A stretch of DNA of 55,048 bases from the NCBI GenBank assembly GCA_002360455.1, contig DEQQ01000103.1, forward strand, positions 1 through 55,048, given 5' to 3'. Shown here in pieces: positions 8,238-15,691 of this stretch; the first letter of the stretch is position 1; each line of letters begins with the position of its first letter. Source of the stretch: Saprospiraceae bacterium UBA3362 (GTDB lineage: Bacteria; Bacteroidota; Bacteroidia; Chitinophagales; Saprospiraceae). Made by a program: the position numbers and the translations under genes. The notes under the pieces were generated by a model. That model was given only the letters and a program-made list of their open reading frames with translations. It made no database searches and was not told where the DNA came from.

Positions 8238-8269
8238 TTTACTCAACTGAATATTTAATTTTATCTTTG
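8238..8269 (+). promoter_or_regulatory. tracrRNA promoter
   Basis: TTTA (8238-8241), 20 bp and TATCTTTG (8262-8269) match the Bacteroidota promoter with the same spacing as the repeat-embedded promoters. Initiation about 5 nt later falls at the first base of the anti-repeat (8274), so the RNA would need little or no 5' trimming. Confidence 0.75.
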
Positions 8270-8273
8270 TCTT

Positions 8274-8344
8274 ATCGAAAGCAAATCACAATAAGGATTA
8301 TTCCGTTGTGAAAACATATAAGGCGGGGCAACTCGCCTTTTTTT
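8274..8344 (+). ncRNA. tracrRNA
   Basis: The anti-repeat (8274-8292, ATCGAAAGCAAATCACAAT) pairs with the first 19 nt of the CRISPR repeat, with one G-U pair at the end. A small nexus-like hairpin follows (GGA 8295-8297 with TCC 8302-8304, loop TTAT). Then come an A-rich linker and a terminator hairpin: stem 8321-8327/8332-8338, GCAA tetraloop, and seven T. The RNA is about 70 nt. It also contains GTTGTG at 8305-8310, identical to the first 6 nt of the repeat, which could pair internally with CACAAT at 8287-8292. It lies upstream of and divergent from cas9. Confidence 0.93.
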
Positions 8345-8367
8345 ATATAAGCTTTTTTATTCTACTC

Positions 8368-8401
8368 AAAAAAAAAAGACCGCAGGGCATGAGTCCCTGC
8401 G
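8368..8401 (-). terminator. Terminator of the OmpA-domain gene
   Basis: A 7-bp GC-rich stem (CGCAGGG 8381-8387 with CCCTGCG 8395-8401) is followed on the minus strand by about ten T (8368-8377). It lies just after the minus-strand gene ending at 8450, and separates that gene from the CRISPR locus. Confidence 0.85.
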
Positions 8402-8449
8402 ACCTTCTCATTTACTGATTTTGGAATTGGATTCTTCCTTCTGCAATGG

Positions 8450-9634
8450 TTAATTGACAGATAATATTTTAATCTCTACTCTTTGATTTTTAGATCGACC
8501 TTCTGCAGTAGAATTGGAGACCAAAGGAGATCGTTTGCCGTATCCTTTGTATTTGATTCTATTTTCTTCTATTCCTTTGCTCACGAGATAATCTCTAACG
8601 GATTTGGCTCTTTTGGTAGAAAGATTGTCTGCAAATTTGTCCGAAGGTCTGTTGTTTGTATGACCTCCGATTTCAATTTTGATTTGACTGTTTTTAGAGA
8701 GAAACTCATAAAGTTCATCCAATACAAAATACGATTCTGTCTTTATGTTGGCGCTGTCTGCATCAAAATACAATTTTTCAATTTTAATGGTTTGACCAAC
8801 TTTTACTTTTTTAGAATCTAACTCTTTAAGTACTTTTGTTTGCCCAGTTTTAGCTTGATCTGCAACAGCCGAATTGTTATTTTTTGATTCTGTTTTTGCT
8901 TTGGCGACCTCTGCTGCTTTCTTGTCTTCTTTGATCTGGTCTTTTGCTTTTTTATTTTTATATGCAGTGTACTCTTTGGTCTCAGGACATGGAATCACCA
9001 TGAGGTGCGATGCATTATCAAGAAGCAAATTGCCATTGTAAGGAAAAAGAACCGGTGTATTGTAAAAGGCTTCAAGCTCTAGATATTCCAATGTATTTTT
9101 CGGCTTGAACTCAAACTCAAATTTTTTCCAGTCGATATTATCCACCAACTCAGATTCTCCCAGTAATTCTTTTTGATTGCAATGTGCATTTCCTCCCCAG
9201 ATTCTAAGCTTGATGGCCTTGGTATATTGATACTTATTAAGAGGATTTTTATTGGAAGCTGATAGATAGTTTTCGGACTTGCACATGTAAATACTGAAAG
9301 CATAGCACTTGCCGGCTTCGATAGGCTGTATGAACCGTTGAGAAATTCGCTCCCAGGTATCATTATCTCTTGCTACAAGGCCTACATAGGTTTTGCCATG
9401 TTGTGGAGCTTTGGTCACATTGAACAAAGGGGCATTGTCTGCGTCCAAGGCAGGCTGAATATCCGGAGGGGTTTCTCCCTTGTGTCCGCAGTCCACCCAT
9501 GACTGTGGAACAACGCAGCAGGCAGGCTCACCTTCGAAAGAACCATTTTGCAAAAAAATAAATTCTTCTTTGACCTGCGAGTGCAGTGAGTAAGAAAGCA
9601 GGAACAGAAAGTAGATACTATAAATTTGCCTCAT
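8450..9634 (-). CDS. Secreted OmpA-domain (peptidoglycan-binding) protein
   Basis: This 394-residue protein starts with a signal peptide (about residues 1-19). The N-terminal part (NGSFEGEP onward) resembles the beta-sandwich, carbohydrate-binding-like modules seen in Bacteroidota envelope proteins. A Lys/Ala-rich linker runs from about 225 to 270. The C-terminal 115 residues are an OmpA domain, with the motif IGGHTNNRPSDKFADNLSTKRA and the typical NQRVEIKI ending. OmpA domains anchor proteins to peptidoglycan. The gene stands alone, with its own terminator at 8368-8401. The specific role is unknown. Confidence 0.88.
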   Translation of the reverse strand: MRQIYSIYFLFLLSYSLHSQVKEEFIFLQNGSFEGEPACCVVPQSWVDCGHKGETPPDIQPALDADNAPLFNVTKAPQHGKTYVGLVARDNDTWERISQRFIQPIEAGKCYAFSIYMCKSENYLSASNKNPLNKYQYTKAIKLRIWGGNAHCNQKELLGESELVDNIDWKKFEFEFKPKNTLEYLELEAFYNTPVLFPYNGNLLLDNASHLMVIPCPETKEYTAYKNKKAKDQIKEDKKAAEVAKAKTESKNNNSAVADQAKTGQTKVLKELDSKKVKVGQTIKIEKLYFDADSANIKTESYFVLDELYEFLSKNSQIKIEIGGHTNNRPSDKFADNLSTKRAKSVRDYLVSKGIEENRIKYKGYGKRSPLVSNSTAEGRSKNQRVEIKILSVN

Positions 9635-9845
9635 GCAATGAAAACCTATCCTTATCGCTCTACAACGTTATGAGAAGTTAAATTGTTTCGTAAAGGCATA
9701 CTATTCGGCATAAGGACAGAATATATCCTAAAATTTAACGCTTTATTCAGAACTATTGCTGAGCTGGCTCACGAAGAGGATAGCAGTCAAGAAGGAATTT
9801 CGACAGAGTAAAAGCTTTATAACAAAGTTTTGTCGAATTAAAATG

Positions 9846-10262
9846 TTATTCGGCTGCAAAATCAATTTTGTCAACCAAATACTCTGTGTCGCCTCTAAAG
9901 AACAGTTGCTTGTATTTTTGTTGGTAATGAAGGGTTACCTTTTTTCCGGATTCTGACGCTTTTTGAATTTGCTGAGCAGTATTGTCATCCGGTACGGAAA
10001 AATACCAAACGTTGTCCGGGGATACGCCCGTTCTGCCCGGATTGGTAAAAAAGCCTGTATTCAGTTCTCCTTCATGGGTCTTGAATACATATCCTTTTTT
10101 ACTAATTTTGGTAACGTAGCCTGTTCTTGTGCCCTCGCTAAAGTTGGCAAATAACAGAAAACAAACATAGGCTATCAAAAGAAGCAATACAACTAAAAGT
10201 GAAATTTTAACCCATTTCCAGGTTGTTTTTCCGGCATTACTCAAGCTTTCTTTCAAATCCAT
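9846..10262 (-). CDS. Small single-pass membrane protein, function unknown
   Basis: This 138-residue protein has one transmembrane helix (about residues 20-40, ISLLVVLLLLIAYVCFLLF), preceded by a short Lys/Trp-containing segment. The soluble remainder (about 95 residues) looks beta-rich (RTGYVTKISKKGYVFKTHEG, then VWYFSVPDD). I do not recognise a family with a known function. A minus-strand TATCTTTG at 10280-10287 is a good promoter 18 bp upstream of the start. Confidence 0.8.
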   Translation of the reverse strand: MDLKESLSNAGKTTWKWVKISLLVVLLLLIAYVCFLLFANFSEGTRTGYVTKISKKGYVFKTHEGELNTGFFTNPGRTGVSPDNVWYFSVPDDNTAQQIQKASESGKKVTLHYQQKYKQLFFRGDTEYLVDKIDFAAE

Positions 10263-10279
10263 TGCAACATTATTTAATA

Positions 10280-10287
10280 CAAAGATA
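10280..10287 (-). promoter_or_regulatory. Promoter -7 element for the small membrane protein gene
   Basis: On the minus strand this reads TATCTTTG, a full match to TAnnTTTG, 18 bp before the start codon of the gene beginning at 10262. Confidence 0.55.
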
Positions 10288-10371
10288 GCGTATTCTTTAA
10301 AAACTCCATAAATTGACAGACTACAGTCTTAAAGAGAATTTATTTTTGAGTTAAATCCAAGATCTTAAGCT

Positions 10372-10623
10372 TATTTTTGCGAGACGTTTCGGCGGTTGAT
10401 GTAAAAGCATTTTAGCTCATTTTATTCATAGGCAGAGAGTGCAATGAGTGAGCTAAAGTTGGCTTAAATACACCAAATGTCCGCCTGTGAGGGGCTTGGA
10501 GGGCTTGGTCCGGATGGAGTGAAACGGAATCCGGACGGAACCCGGAAGGGTGACCCCGCAAAGCACCGACCCTCGCTGGCGAGTGGCACAGCCAACAAAA
10601 AAAATAACAAAACCAGATAAAGA
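10372..10623 (+). other. GC-rich, apparently structured leader upstream of asd
   Basis: This gene-free stretch begins with TATTTTTG (10372-10379), a candidate promoter. About 120 bases (10480-10600) are GC-rich in a strongly AT-rich region. Inverted repeats include TTTAGCTCA 10411-10419 with TGAGCTAAA 10449-10457; directly adjacent GTTGGC 10458-10463 with GCCAAC 10591-10596, enclosing the rest; TCCGGAT 10509-10515 with ATCCGGA 10529-10535; ACCC/GGGT 10540-10551 around GGAA; and CTCG/CGAG 10572-10583. It could be a structured RNA leader or a copy of a dispersed intergenic element. It matches no riboswitch class that I recognise. Reverse-strand ORFs here have odd composition and are not accepted. 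Confidence 0.55.
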
Positions 10624-11628
10624 ATGGCATATAAAGTAGCAGTTGTAGGAGTTACCGGAATGGTGGGCCAGGTAATGCTTCAGGTCTTGGATGAAATGAA
10701 ATTTCCGATTTCTGAGCTGATTCCTGTAGCATCCGAAAGTTCTGTTGGAAAGGAAGTAGAATTTCAAGGGCGAACCTACCGTATAAGATCTATGCTTGAG
10801 GCAATCCAATCTAAGCCGCAGATTGCTTTATTTTCTGCCGGAGGAAGCAGCTCTTTGGAATGGGCTCCAAAATTTGCTGCCGAAGGTTGTTATGTCATTG
10901 ATAATTCTTCTGCCTGGAGGATGGACCCACAGGTTTCTCTTGTGGTCCCGGAAGTCAATGAATCTGCATTGAAAGAGGGCAGCTTCATCATTGCAAATCC
11001 TAATTGCTCTACAATTCAAATGGTTGTGGCAATAAATCCAATTCATAGAAAATACGGTATAAAAAGGATTGTGGTTTCAACTTATCAGTCATTTACGGGG
11101 ACTGGGATGAAAGCTGTAAGACAGTACGAGGCCGAGCGGGATGGAAAATCGGTGCCCGAACCGAGAGCTTATCACCATCCAATTTTTGAAAATTGTATTC
11201 CACATTGTGACCTTTTTTTAGAAAATGGATATACCAAAGAAGAAATGAAGCTTGTTCATGAGACGAGAAAAATAATGTCTGCTCCTGAGATTAAAGTAAG
11301 CTCAACGGCGGTGCGTGTTCCGGTATATGGAGGGCATTCTGAGTCTGTTAATTTGGAGCTGAGTCAAGCGTATGAGTTAGACGAGTTAAGGCAGTTATTG
11401 AAAAATTCTCCGGGACTGTGTGTGCTGGACGATCCGGACAGCTATGCATATCCTACTCCTCAATATGCCAGGCATAAAAATGAGGTTTTCGTGGGCAGGC
11501 TGAGAAGAGATGAGTCATTGGAAAATGGATTGAATCTATGGGTTACCGCAGATAATTTACGGAAGGGTGCAGCGACCAATGCCGTTCAAATTGCATTGAA
11601 AATCAGAGATTTGGGTTGGATAGGCTAA
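10624..11628 (+). CDS. asd: Aspartate-semialdehyde dehydrogenase
   Basis: The enzyme reduces aspartyl phosphate to aspartate semialdehyde with NADPH, feeding lysine/diaminopimelate, threonine and methionine synthesis. It has 334 residues, the normal length. The NADP-binding loop is GVTGMVGQ (residues 9-16). The catalytic cysteine is Cys128 in NPNCST, and the substrate-binding and acid-base segment is RVPVYGGHSE with His238. It stands alone, behind the unusual GC-rich leader at 10372-10623. Confidence 0.97.
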   Translation: MAYKVAVVGVTGMVGQVMLQVLDEMKFPISELIPVASESSVGKEVEFQGRTYRIRSMLEAIQSKPQIALFSAGGSSSLEWAPKFAAEGCYVIDNSSAWRMDPQVSLVVPEVNESALKEGSFIIANPNCSTIQMVVAINPIHRKYGIKRIVVSTYQSFTGTGMKAVRQYEAERDGKSVPEPRAYHHPIFENCIPHCDLFLENGYTKEEMKLVHETRKIMSAPEIKVSSTAVRVPVYGGHSESVNLELSQAYELDELRQLLKNSPGLCVLDDPDSYAYPTPQYARHKNEVFVGRLRRDESLENGLNLWVTADNLRKGAATNAVQIALKIRDLGWIG

Positions 11629-11805
11629 AGTCGAAAAAATAAATTCAATAGAAATATTTGAAATGAGATAAAATGGTAGGATTTTTGTCTCCCTTTTTCA
11701 AAGCTCAGAAGTCAAAATGACAAGGTGTTTTCGGAGGAACTGAAAATGCCGTACGAATTGTAACGAAAGAAATTTACGATAAGAAAACTATTGATTTAAA
11801 GTATC

Positions 11806-13209
11806 ATGAGATCGAGATTAGTGATTTGGGGCTCAAATGCCCAGAACGAGAAGGTGTTGTTAGCCATTCATTTGGATGCAGATGATAACAAGGTTCATAT
11901 TGATTGTATTCCCGAAAAAGATGTAAACGAGGAATATTACAATCAAATGATGACTGTATGGCGGGAAGGTGGTGATGTTGCTATCCCGAGCTCCTCTGAG
12001 CATAGAATAACTGAGCTTACAGCCTCCGAGAGTATATTGCCGGATGATATCAAAGTAGAGCGTGGAGACATGATTCAGCGAGCTCAGATGGAATGGCATT
12101 TTGTGGTACTGTCCACAAAGCTTTATAAAAATTATAAAAATGAATTGGATGATCTTACAGACAAGGTGAAACGCCTTGAGCTTTTTGATCATAAGATTTG
12201 GGATGAATTAGTCGGTTTTTGGGAACCTATCCAAAAACATATTTTCGATAGAAACTTATTTAAAGATCACAGTGACTCTCTCAAAGCCAAAGTGAACAGT
12301 TTGTTTGATGAGCTCAAGGTCCTAAGAAAAAATATGGACAGTGAGGTCAAACAAAAATCAAGAGAAATATTGGAAAGCTTTAAAGGCCAAATTGAGGGCA
12401 TTCAGGAGAGAATTTTGGGAGGATCTGCGCTTAAGCCATTGTTTGATGACCTCAAGAAGATCCAAAATGACTTTAAGCAAAGCAATGTGACCCGAGAGGA
12501 TAGAAGCATCATCATGAAAAAATTGGATGAGGCTTTCGAGGAGATACGCAAAAAAAGACAAAACGGAGCTCCTGCGGGAACAGAAGATAATACGGATGCC
12601 AATAGATTAAATAAAAGATATGACGGATTGATTCAGGCCATTCAAAAAATGGAACAATCCATAGCTCGTGATCAAAAAGATATAGAATTTGAGAATAAGA
12701 GAATAGCCAGCTCTAATGGACAGTTGGAAGCCCAGATTCGGGTGGCCAAAATAAGAATGATAGAAGAACGCATCAAGTCAAAACAACAGAAATTGGATGA
12801 ATTATTGCTGACTAAAACTAAGTTGGAGAAAGCAAAAAACAATACCAAGAAGCGAGAAGAGAAGTTGGCGGAGAGAGCTAAAAATCAAGAGTTGATCGAC
12901 CAAGAAAAGGCAAAAATAATCAACAAAATCAGTGAAGAAATTCAGACCAGTCAAACTGTAATTTCGGACGAAGAAACTGCGAAATTGAAAAAAGCCGCAG
13001 ATGAGATAAGAGAAAGTAAAAAAACCAAATCTGCTGACGCAACGTCTGAATCAGATTCAAATCCAAGCAACGAAACTATTGAAGAAGAAACCATTTCTGA
13101 ATCGACTGTTGAAACAGAAGAAACGGTAATGGAATCAGTAGATGAACTATTGGAAGAGGCCAAGGAACTTACAGACCCAAACGAAGAAACAAAAGAATCA
13201 GAATCGTAG
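11806..13209 (+). CDS. Coiled-coil protein with acidic C-terminus, function unknown
   Basis: This 467-residue soluble protein has no signal peptide. Residues 1-110 are mixed alpha/beta. From about 110 to 390 it is strongly helical and charged, with heptad-like Lys/Glu-rich coiled coil (KMEQSIARDQKDIEFENKRI). The last 60 residues are very acidic and Ser/Thr/Glu-rich, probably disordered. The repeated short helical modules recall DUF349-type proteins, but I cannot confirm that. There is no operon partner. A role as a cytoplasmic scaffold is only a guess. Confidence 0.75.
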   Translation: MRSRLVIWGSNAQNEKVLLAIHLDADDNKVHIDCIPEKDVNEEYYNQMMTVWREGGDVAIPSSSEHRITELTASESILPDDIKVERGDMIQRAQMEWHFVVLSTKLYKNYKNELDDLTDKVKRLELFDHKIWDELVGFWEPIQKHIFDRNLFKDHSDSLKAKVNSLFDELKVLRKNMDSEVKQKSREILESFKGQIEGIQERILGGSALKPLFDDLKKIQNDFKQSNVTREDRSIIMKKLDEAFEEIRKKRQNGAPAGTEDNTDANRLNKRYDGLIQAIQKMEQSIARDQKDIEFENKRIASSNGQLEAQIRVAKIRMIEERIKSKQQKLDELLLTKTKLEKAKNNTKKREEKLAERAKNQELIDQEKAKIINKISEEIQTSQTVISDEETAKLKKAADEIRESKKTKSADATSESDSNPSNETIEEETISESTVETEETVMESVDELLEEAKELTDPNEETKESES

Positions 13210-13308
13210 AGGATAACTTCGGCAAGGTGGAAATTCATCTGTGATCAATAGTTTTTATTTGGTCTAAGCAGCGTTCCAACGCTATTATGAATATAGATAT
13301 TAATTTAA

Positions 13309-14367
13309 ATGAAACTTCTTTTGCTTATGAAAAATTCATTTTTTGCAATCTTAATTTGTCTTTTACTCAGTGTGAAAGCGGATGCACAATCTCCTATAAT
13401 CACTTCAAGTTCTGCAGTGAAAGCCGGCTCAATTTATGAATTTGCGGATTTAAATTATAATCTCATTTCACTAAGAACCTGGACAGGCAAAAGACAACTG
13501 GACACAACTTGGGATGCCACAGCGTATGCAAAAAATCCACAGACCGGGTTTTCATATCAATTTTTACCATCCGGTTTTGTAGCCGGGATCACGACAGTTC
13601 CAGCTCAGGCCAATTTGATAAAAATAGAATATCCAATTGTAGATACTACTTTTGATTTTATTCAAAGTAATTCTAATGGAATCTATCAATGGGGGAATTA
13701 TAATAGTGCAGACAAATCACTTATCAATTTTAGCAAACCACTTACTATAATCCCGTTTCCTGCAGCTTTGGGGGGCGTGACTTATGATACCATGAGTTCC
13801 ATTTTGAACTCTCCTTTTGGGAATATTTCTGTAGCGGGTCAGCAAAATATTGATATTAATTCTTGGGGAAAAGTGATCACCCCACTAGGTACTTTTTCGG
13901 CATTAAGATTGACTAATAAAGGGTTTATAGAAGGGAGTTTGAGTGGATTTCCCATTATCAGTGGAACAACCGAAAGATATGAATGGTATACTCCGGGATA
14001 TTCTGTTCCTTTGTTGACATTAGAAATATCGGAGTTGGAGTTGCCGACAGAAAGCACAGTGGATACTTCCTTTTATTATTTAAAATCACAGTCTGTGGTT
14101 GGTACCTCCGATGTGAAGCAAGAATTTATCCAACTCAACATAACACCTAATCCTGTTTCAGAATTTGTTCAAATAAGCATTCCGGCAGATCATCAAGATG
14201 CACAGCTTAGAATATTGAACTCTGAGGGAAAAGTGATATATCAATTGAACAAACTTGATGATTCTAAACTCTCTATTCCGTGTCAAACTTGGCCAGCAGG
14301 AAATTATTTGCTTGTAGCGAACAAATCAAACGGCATTTGGGGGATGGAAAGTTTCATTAAGAAGTAA
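13309..14367 (+). CDS. Secreted protein with type IX secretion (type A) sorting domain
   Basis: This protein of up to 352 residues has a signal peptide ending near KADAQ. Met7 (13327) gives a more typical signal peptide (MKNSFFAILICLLL) and may be the true start. The centre is a beta-rich region of unknown function. The last 75 residues are a T9SS type A sorting domain (NITPNPVSEFVQISI, then AGNYLLVANKSNG and a basic end). Such domains direct export through the Por/Gld secretion system and attachment to the cell surface. The gene lies just upstream of the tRNA gene. Confidence 0.85.
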   Translation: MKLLLLMKNSFFAILICLLLSVKADAQSPIITSSSAVKAGSIYEFADLNYNLISLRTWTGKRQLDTTWDATAYAKNPQTGFSYQFLPSGFVAGITTVPAQANLIKIEYPIVDTTFDFIQSNSNGIYQWGNYNSADKSLINFSKPLTIIPFPAALGGVTYDTMSSILNSPFGNISVAGQQNIDINSWGKVITPLGTFSALRLTNKGFIEGSLSGFPIISGTTERYEWYTPGYSVPLLTLEISELELPTESTVDTSFYYLKSQSVVGTSDVKQEFIQLNITPNPVSEFVQISIPADHQDAQLRILNSEGKVIYQLNKLDDSKLSIPCQTWPAGNYLLVANKSNGIWGMESFIKK

Positions 14368-14386
14368 TTTTCTTGCCAAGATTTTT

Positions 14387-14417
14387 CTTGAAATATTGCA
14401 AAGCATTCCTATATTTG
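14387..14417 (+). promoter_or_regulatory. tRNA-Asn promoter
   Basis: CTTG (14387-14390), 19 bp and TATATTTG (14410-14417) form a near-consensus Bacteroidota promoter. It places initiation about 12 nt before the mature tRNA 5' end. The -7 element is identical to the one in the CRISPR repeats, which supports reading the repeat motif as a promoter. Confidence 0.75.
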
Positions 14418-14434
14418 CACTCCATTTTATGGAT

Positions 14435-14508
14435 GCCTCTTTAGCTCAGTTGGTTAGAGCGTCGGACTGTTAATCCGCAGGTCCTTGGTTCGAGCCCAAG
14501 AAGGGGCG
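14435..14508 (+). tRNA. tRNA-Asn (anticodon GTT)
   Basis: The 74-nt cloverleaf has a 7-bp acceptor stem (GCCTCTT with AAGGGGC, one G-U pair) and a D stem GCTC/GAGC. The anticodon loop is CTGTTAA with anticodon GTT, and the T stem is CTTGG/CCAAG around TTCGAGC. The first anticodon-stem pair is a T-C mismatch. CCA is not encoded. A promoter precedes it and a strong terminator follows. Confidence 0.95.
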
Positions 14509-14512
14509 CTAC

Positions 14513-14547
14513 AAAAGCTTTGCAAGATGCAAGGCTTTTGTTTTTTT
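14513..14547 (+). terminator. Terminator after tRNA-Asn
   Basis: AAAAGCTTTGCA and TGCAAGGCTTTT form a long imperfect stem with a 3-base loop. It is followed by G and seven T. Confidence 0.85.
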
Positions 14548-14601
14548 AATGAAATAGGAACTTGCAAAGTTCTTTTTGTCGAATAATCAAGTGATTTTCA
14601 A

Positions 14602-15534
14602 ATGAGTATACTTACGGTAGGCACAATGGCCTTTGACACAATAGAGACCCCATACGGAAAGGCAGAGATGGTGATTGGTGGAGCTTGTACTTATATTAGT
14701 TGGGCGGCATCCTATTGGCATAAAGACATCCACCTTGTTTCAATAGTTGGAGAAGATTTTCCTGAATCTGAGGTAGAGCAATTGAAGGCGCGAGGAGTCA
14801 AAATGGATGGTTTGGTACGAGTGCCCGGGAAGAAATCCTTTTTTTGGTCCGGAAAATACCACAAGGATATGAATGGCCGCGATACATTGATCACCGATCT
14901 TAATGTTTTAGCGGATTTTAACCCTGTTCTTCCTGATTCGTATAAAAATTGCGAGTTCATAATGTTGGGCAATTTGACACCGGACATCCAATATTCAGTA
15001 TTATCTCAACTCAATCAAAAGCCCAAGTGTATCATTTTGGACACTATGAATTTTTGGATGGATGTTGCCTTAGACAGGCTTAAAGAAGTTATTGCCAAGG
15101 TAGATGTTCTTACGATCAACGACGAGGAGGCAAGACAGTTGTCCGGAGAACGAAGTTTGCTCAAGGCCGCAAAAAAAATCCATGCAATGGGTCCTCAATA
15201 TCTTGTCATCAAAAGAGGAGAGCATGGTGCCATGTTATTCCATGGAGAGCAAATATTTTATGCTCCGGGTCTGCCGGTGTCCGAGGTAATAGATCCTACC
15301 GGAGCAGGCGATAGTTTTGCCGGCGGTATGGTGGGATACCTTGCTAGAATGGGTTCATTGAACTATAGTCACATGAAGACAGCCATAATTTATGGTTCTG
15401 TAATGGCTTCATTCTGTGTAGAAGATTTTAGTTTAAGCAGATTGCGAAATTTATCACAAGATCTAATTCATGAGAGGATTCGTCAATTTGAGGCATTGAT
15501 GACTTTTGATGTCAATGAGTTGGAGATCGCTTAA
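14602..15534 (+). CDS. PfkB-family sugar/nucleoside kinase
   Basis: This 310-residue ribokinase-type protein phosphorylates a sugar, nucleoside or related alcohol with ATP. The anion-hole and catalytic motif is DPTGAGDSFAGG (231-242), with Asp237 as the base. The N-terminal PfkB signature region contains GGACTYISWAASYW (26-39). The substrate cannot be read from the sequence. It is a single gene between terminators, with no sugar-pathway neighbours. Confidence 0.9.
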   Translation: MSILTVGTMAFDTIETPYGKAEMVIGGACTYISWAASYWHKDIHLVSIVGEDFPESEVEQLKARGVKMDGLVRVPGKKSFFWSGKYHKDMNGRDTLITDLNVLADFNPVLPDSYKNCEFIMLGNLTPDIQYSVLSQLNQKPKCIILDTMNFWMDVALDRLKEVIAKVDVLTINDEEARQLSGERSLLKAAKKIHAMGPQYLVIKRGEHGAMLFHGEQIFYAPGLPVSEVIDPTGAGDSFAGGMVGYLARMGSLNYSHMKTAIIYGSVMASFCVEDFSLSRLRNLSQDLIHERIRQFEALMTFDVNELEIA

Positions 15535-15550
15535 AGGAAAAATTAAAATT

Positions 15551-15593
15551 CAATACAATATTTACTAAAAGCGAATTGTATTGTTCTTTTTTT
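15551..15593 (+). terminator. Terminator after the PfkB kinase gene
   Basis: CAATACAAT (15551-15559) pairs with ATTGTATTG (15575-15583). The stem is followed by TTC and a run of seven T. Confidence 0.65.
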
Positions 15594-15656
15594 GAATAAG
15601 AAAAAGATGTATTCTCACAAGAAATTGGTTCGGATTTTTTCTTGTCTAAATTTGAT

Positions 15657-15664
15657 TAACTTTG
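15657..15664 (+). promoter_or_regulatory. hutH promoter -7 element
   Basis: TAACTTTG matches TAnnTTTG. It overlaps the upstream in-frame TTG at 15662, which therefore cannot be a usual translation start. This supports ATG 15692, with a leader of roughly 20-25 nt. Confidence 0.6.
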
Positions 15665-15691
15665 TCATTCTGTACAATCCGATATTTCAAA

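Noticed and set aside
10412..10809. Two overlapping minus-strand ORFs
   Set aside because: They lie in the GC-rich leader and the start of asd, have no family resemblance, and are best explained by the GC-rich inverted repeats.
15662..15691. TTG start adding ten residues to histidine ammonia-lyase
   Set aside because: It overlaps a promoter element, and the MIO tripeptide falls at the canonical 142-144 only from ATG 15692.
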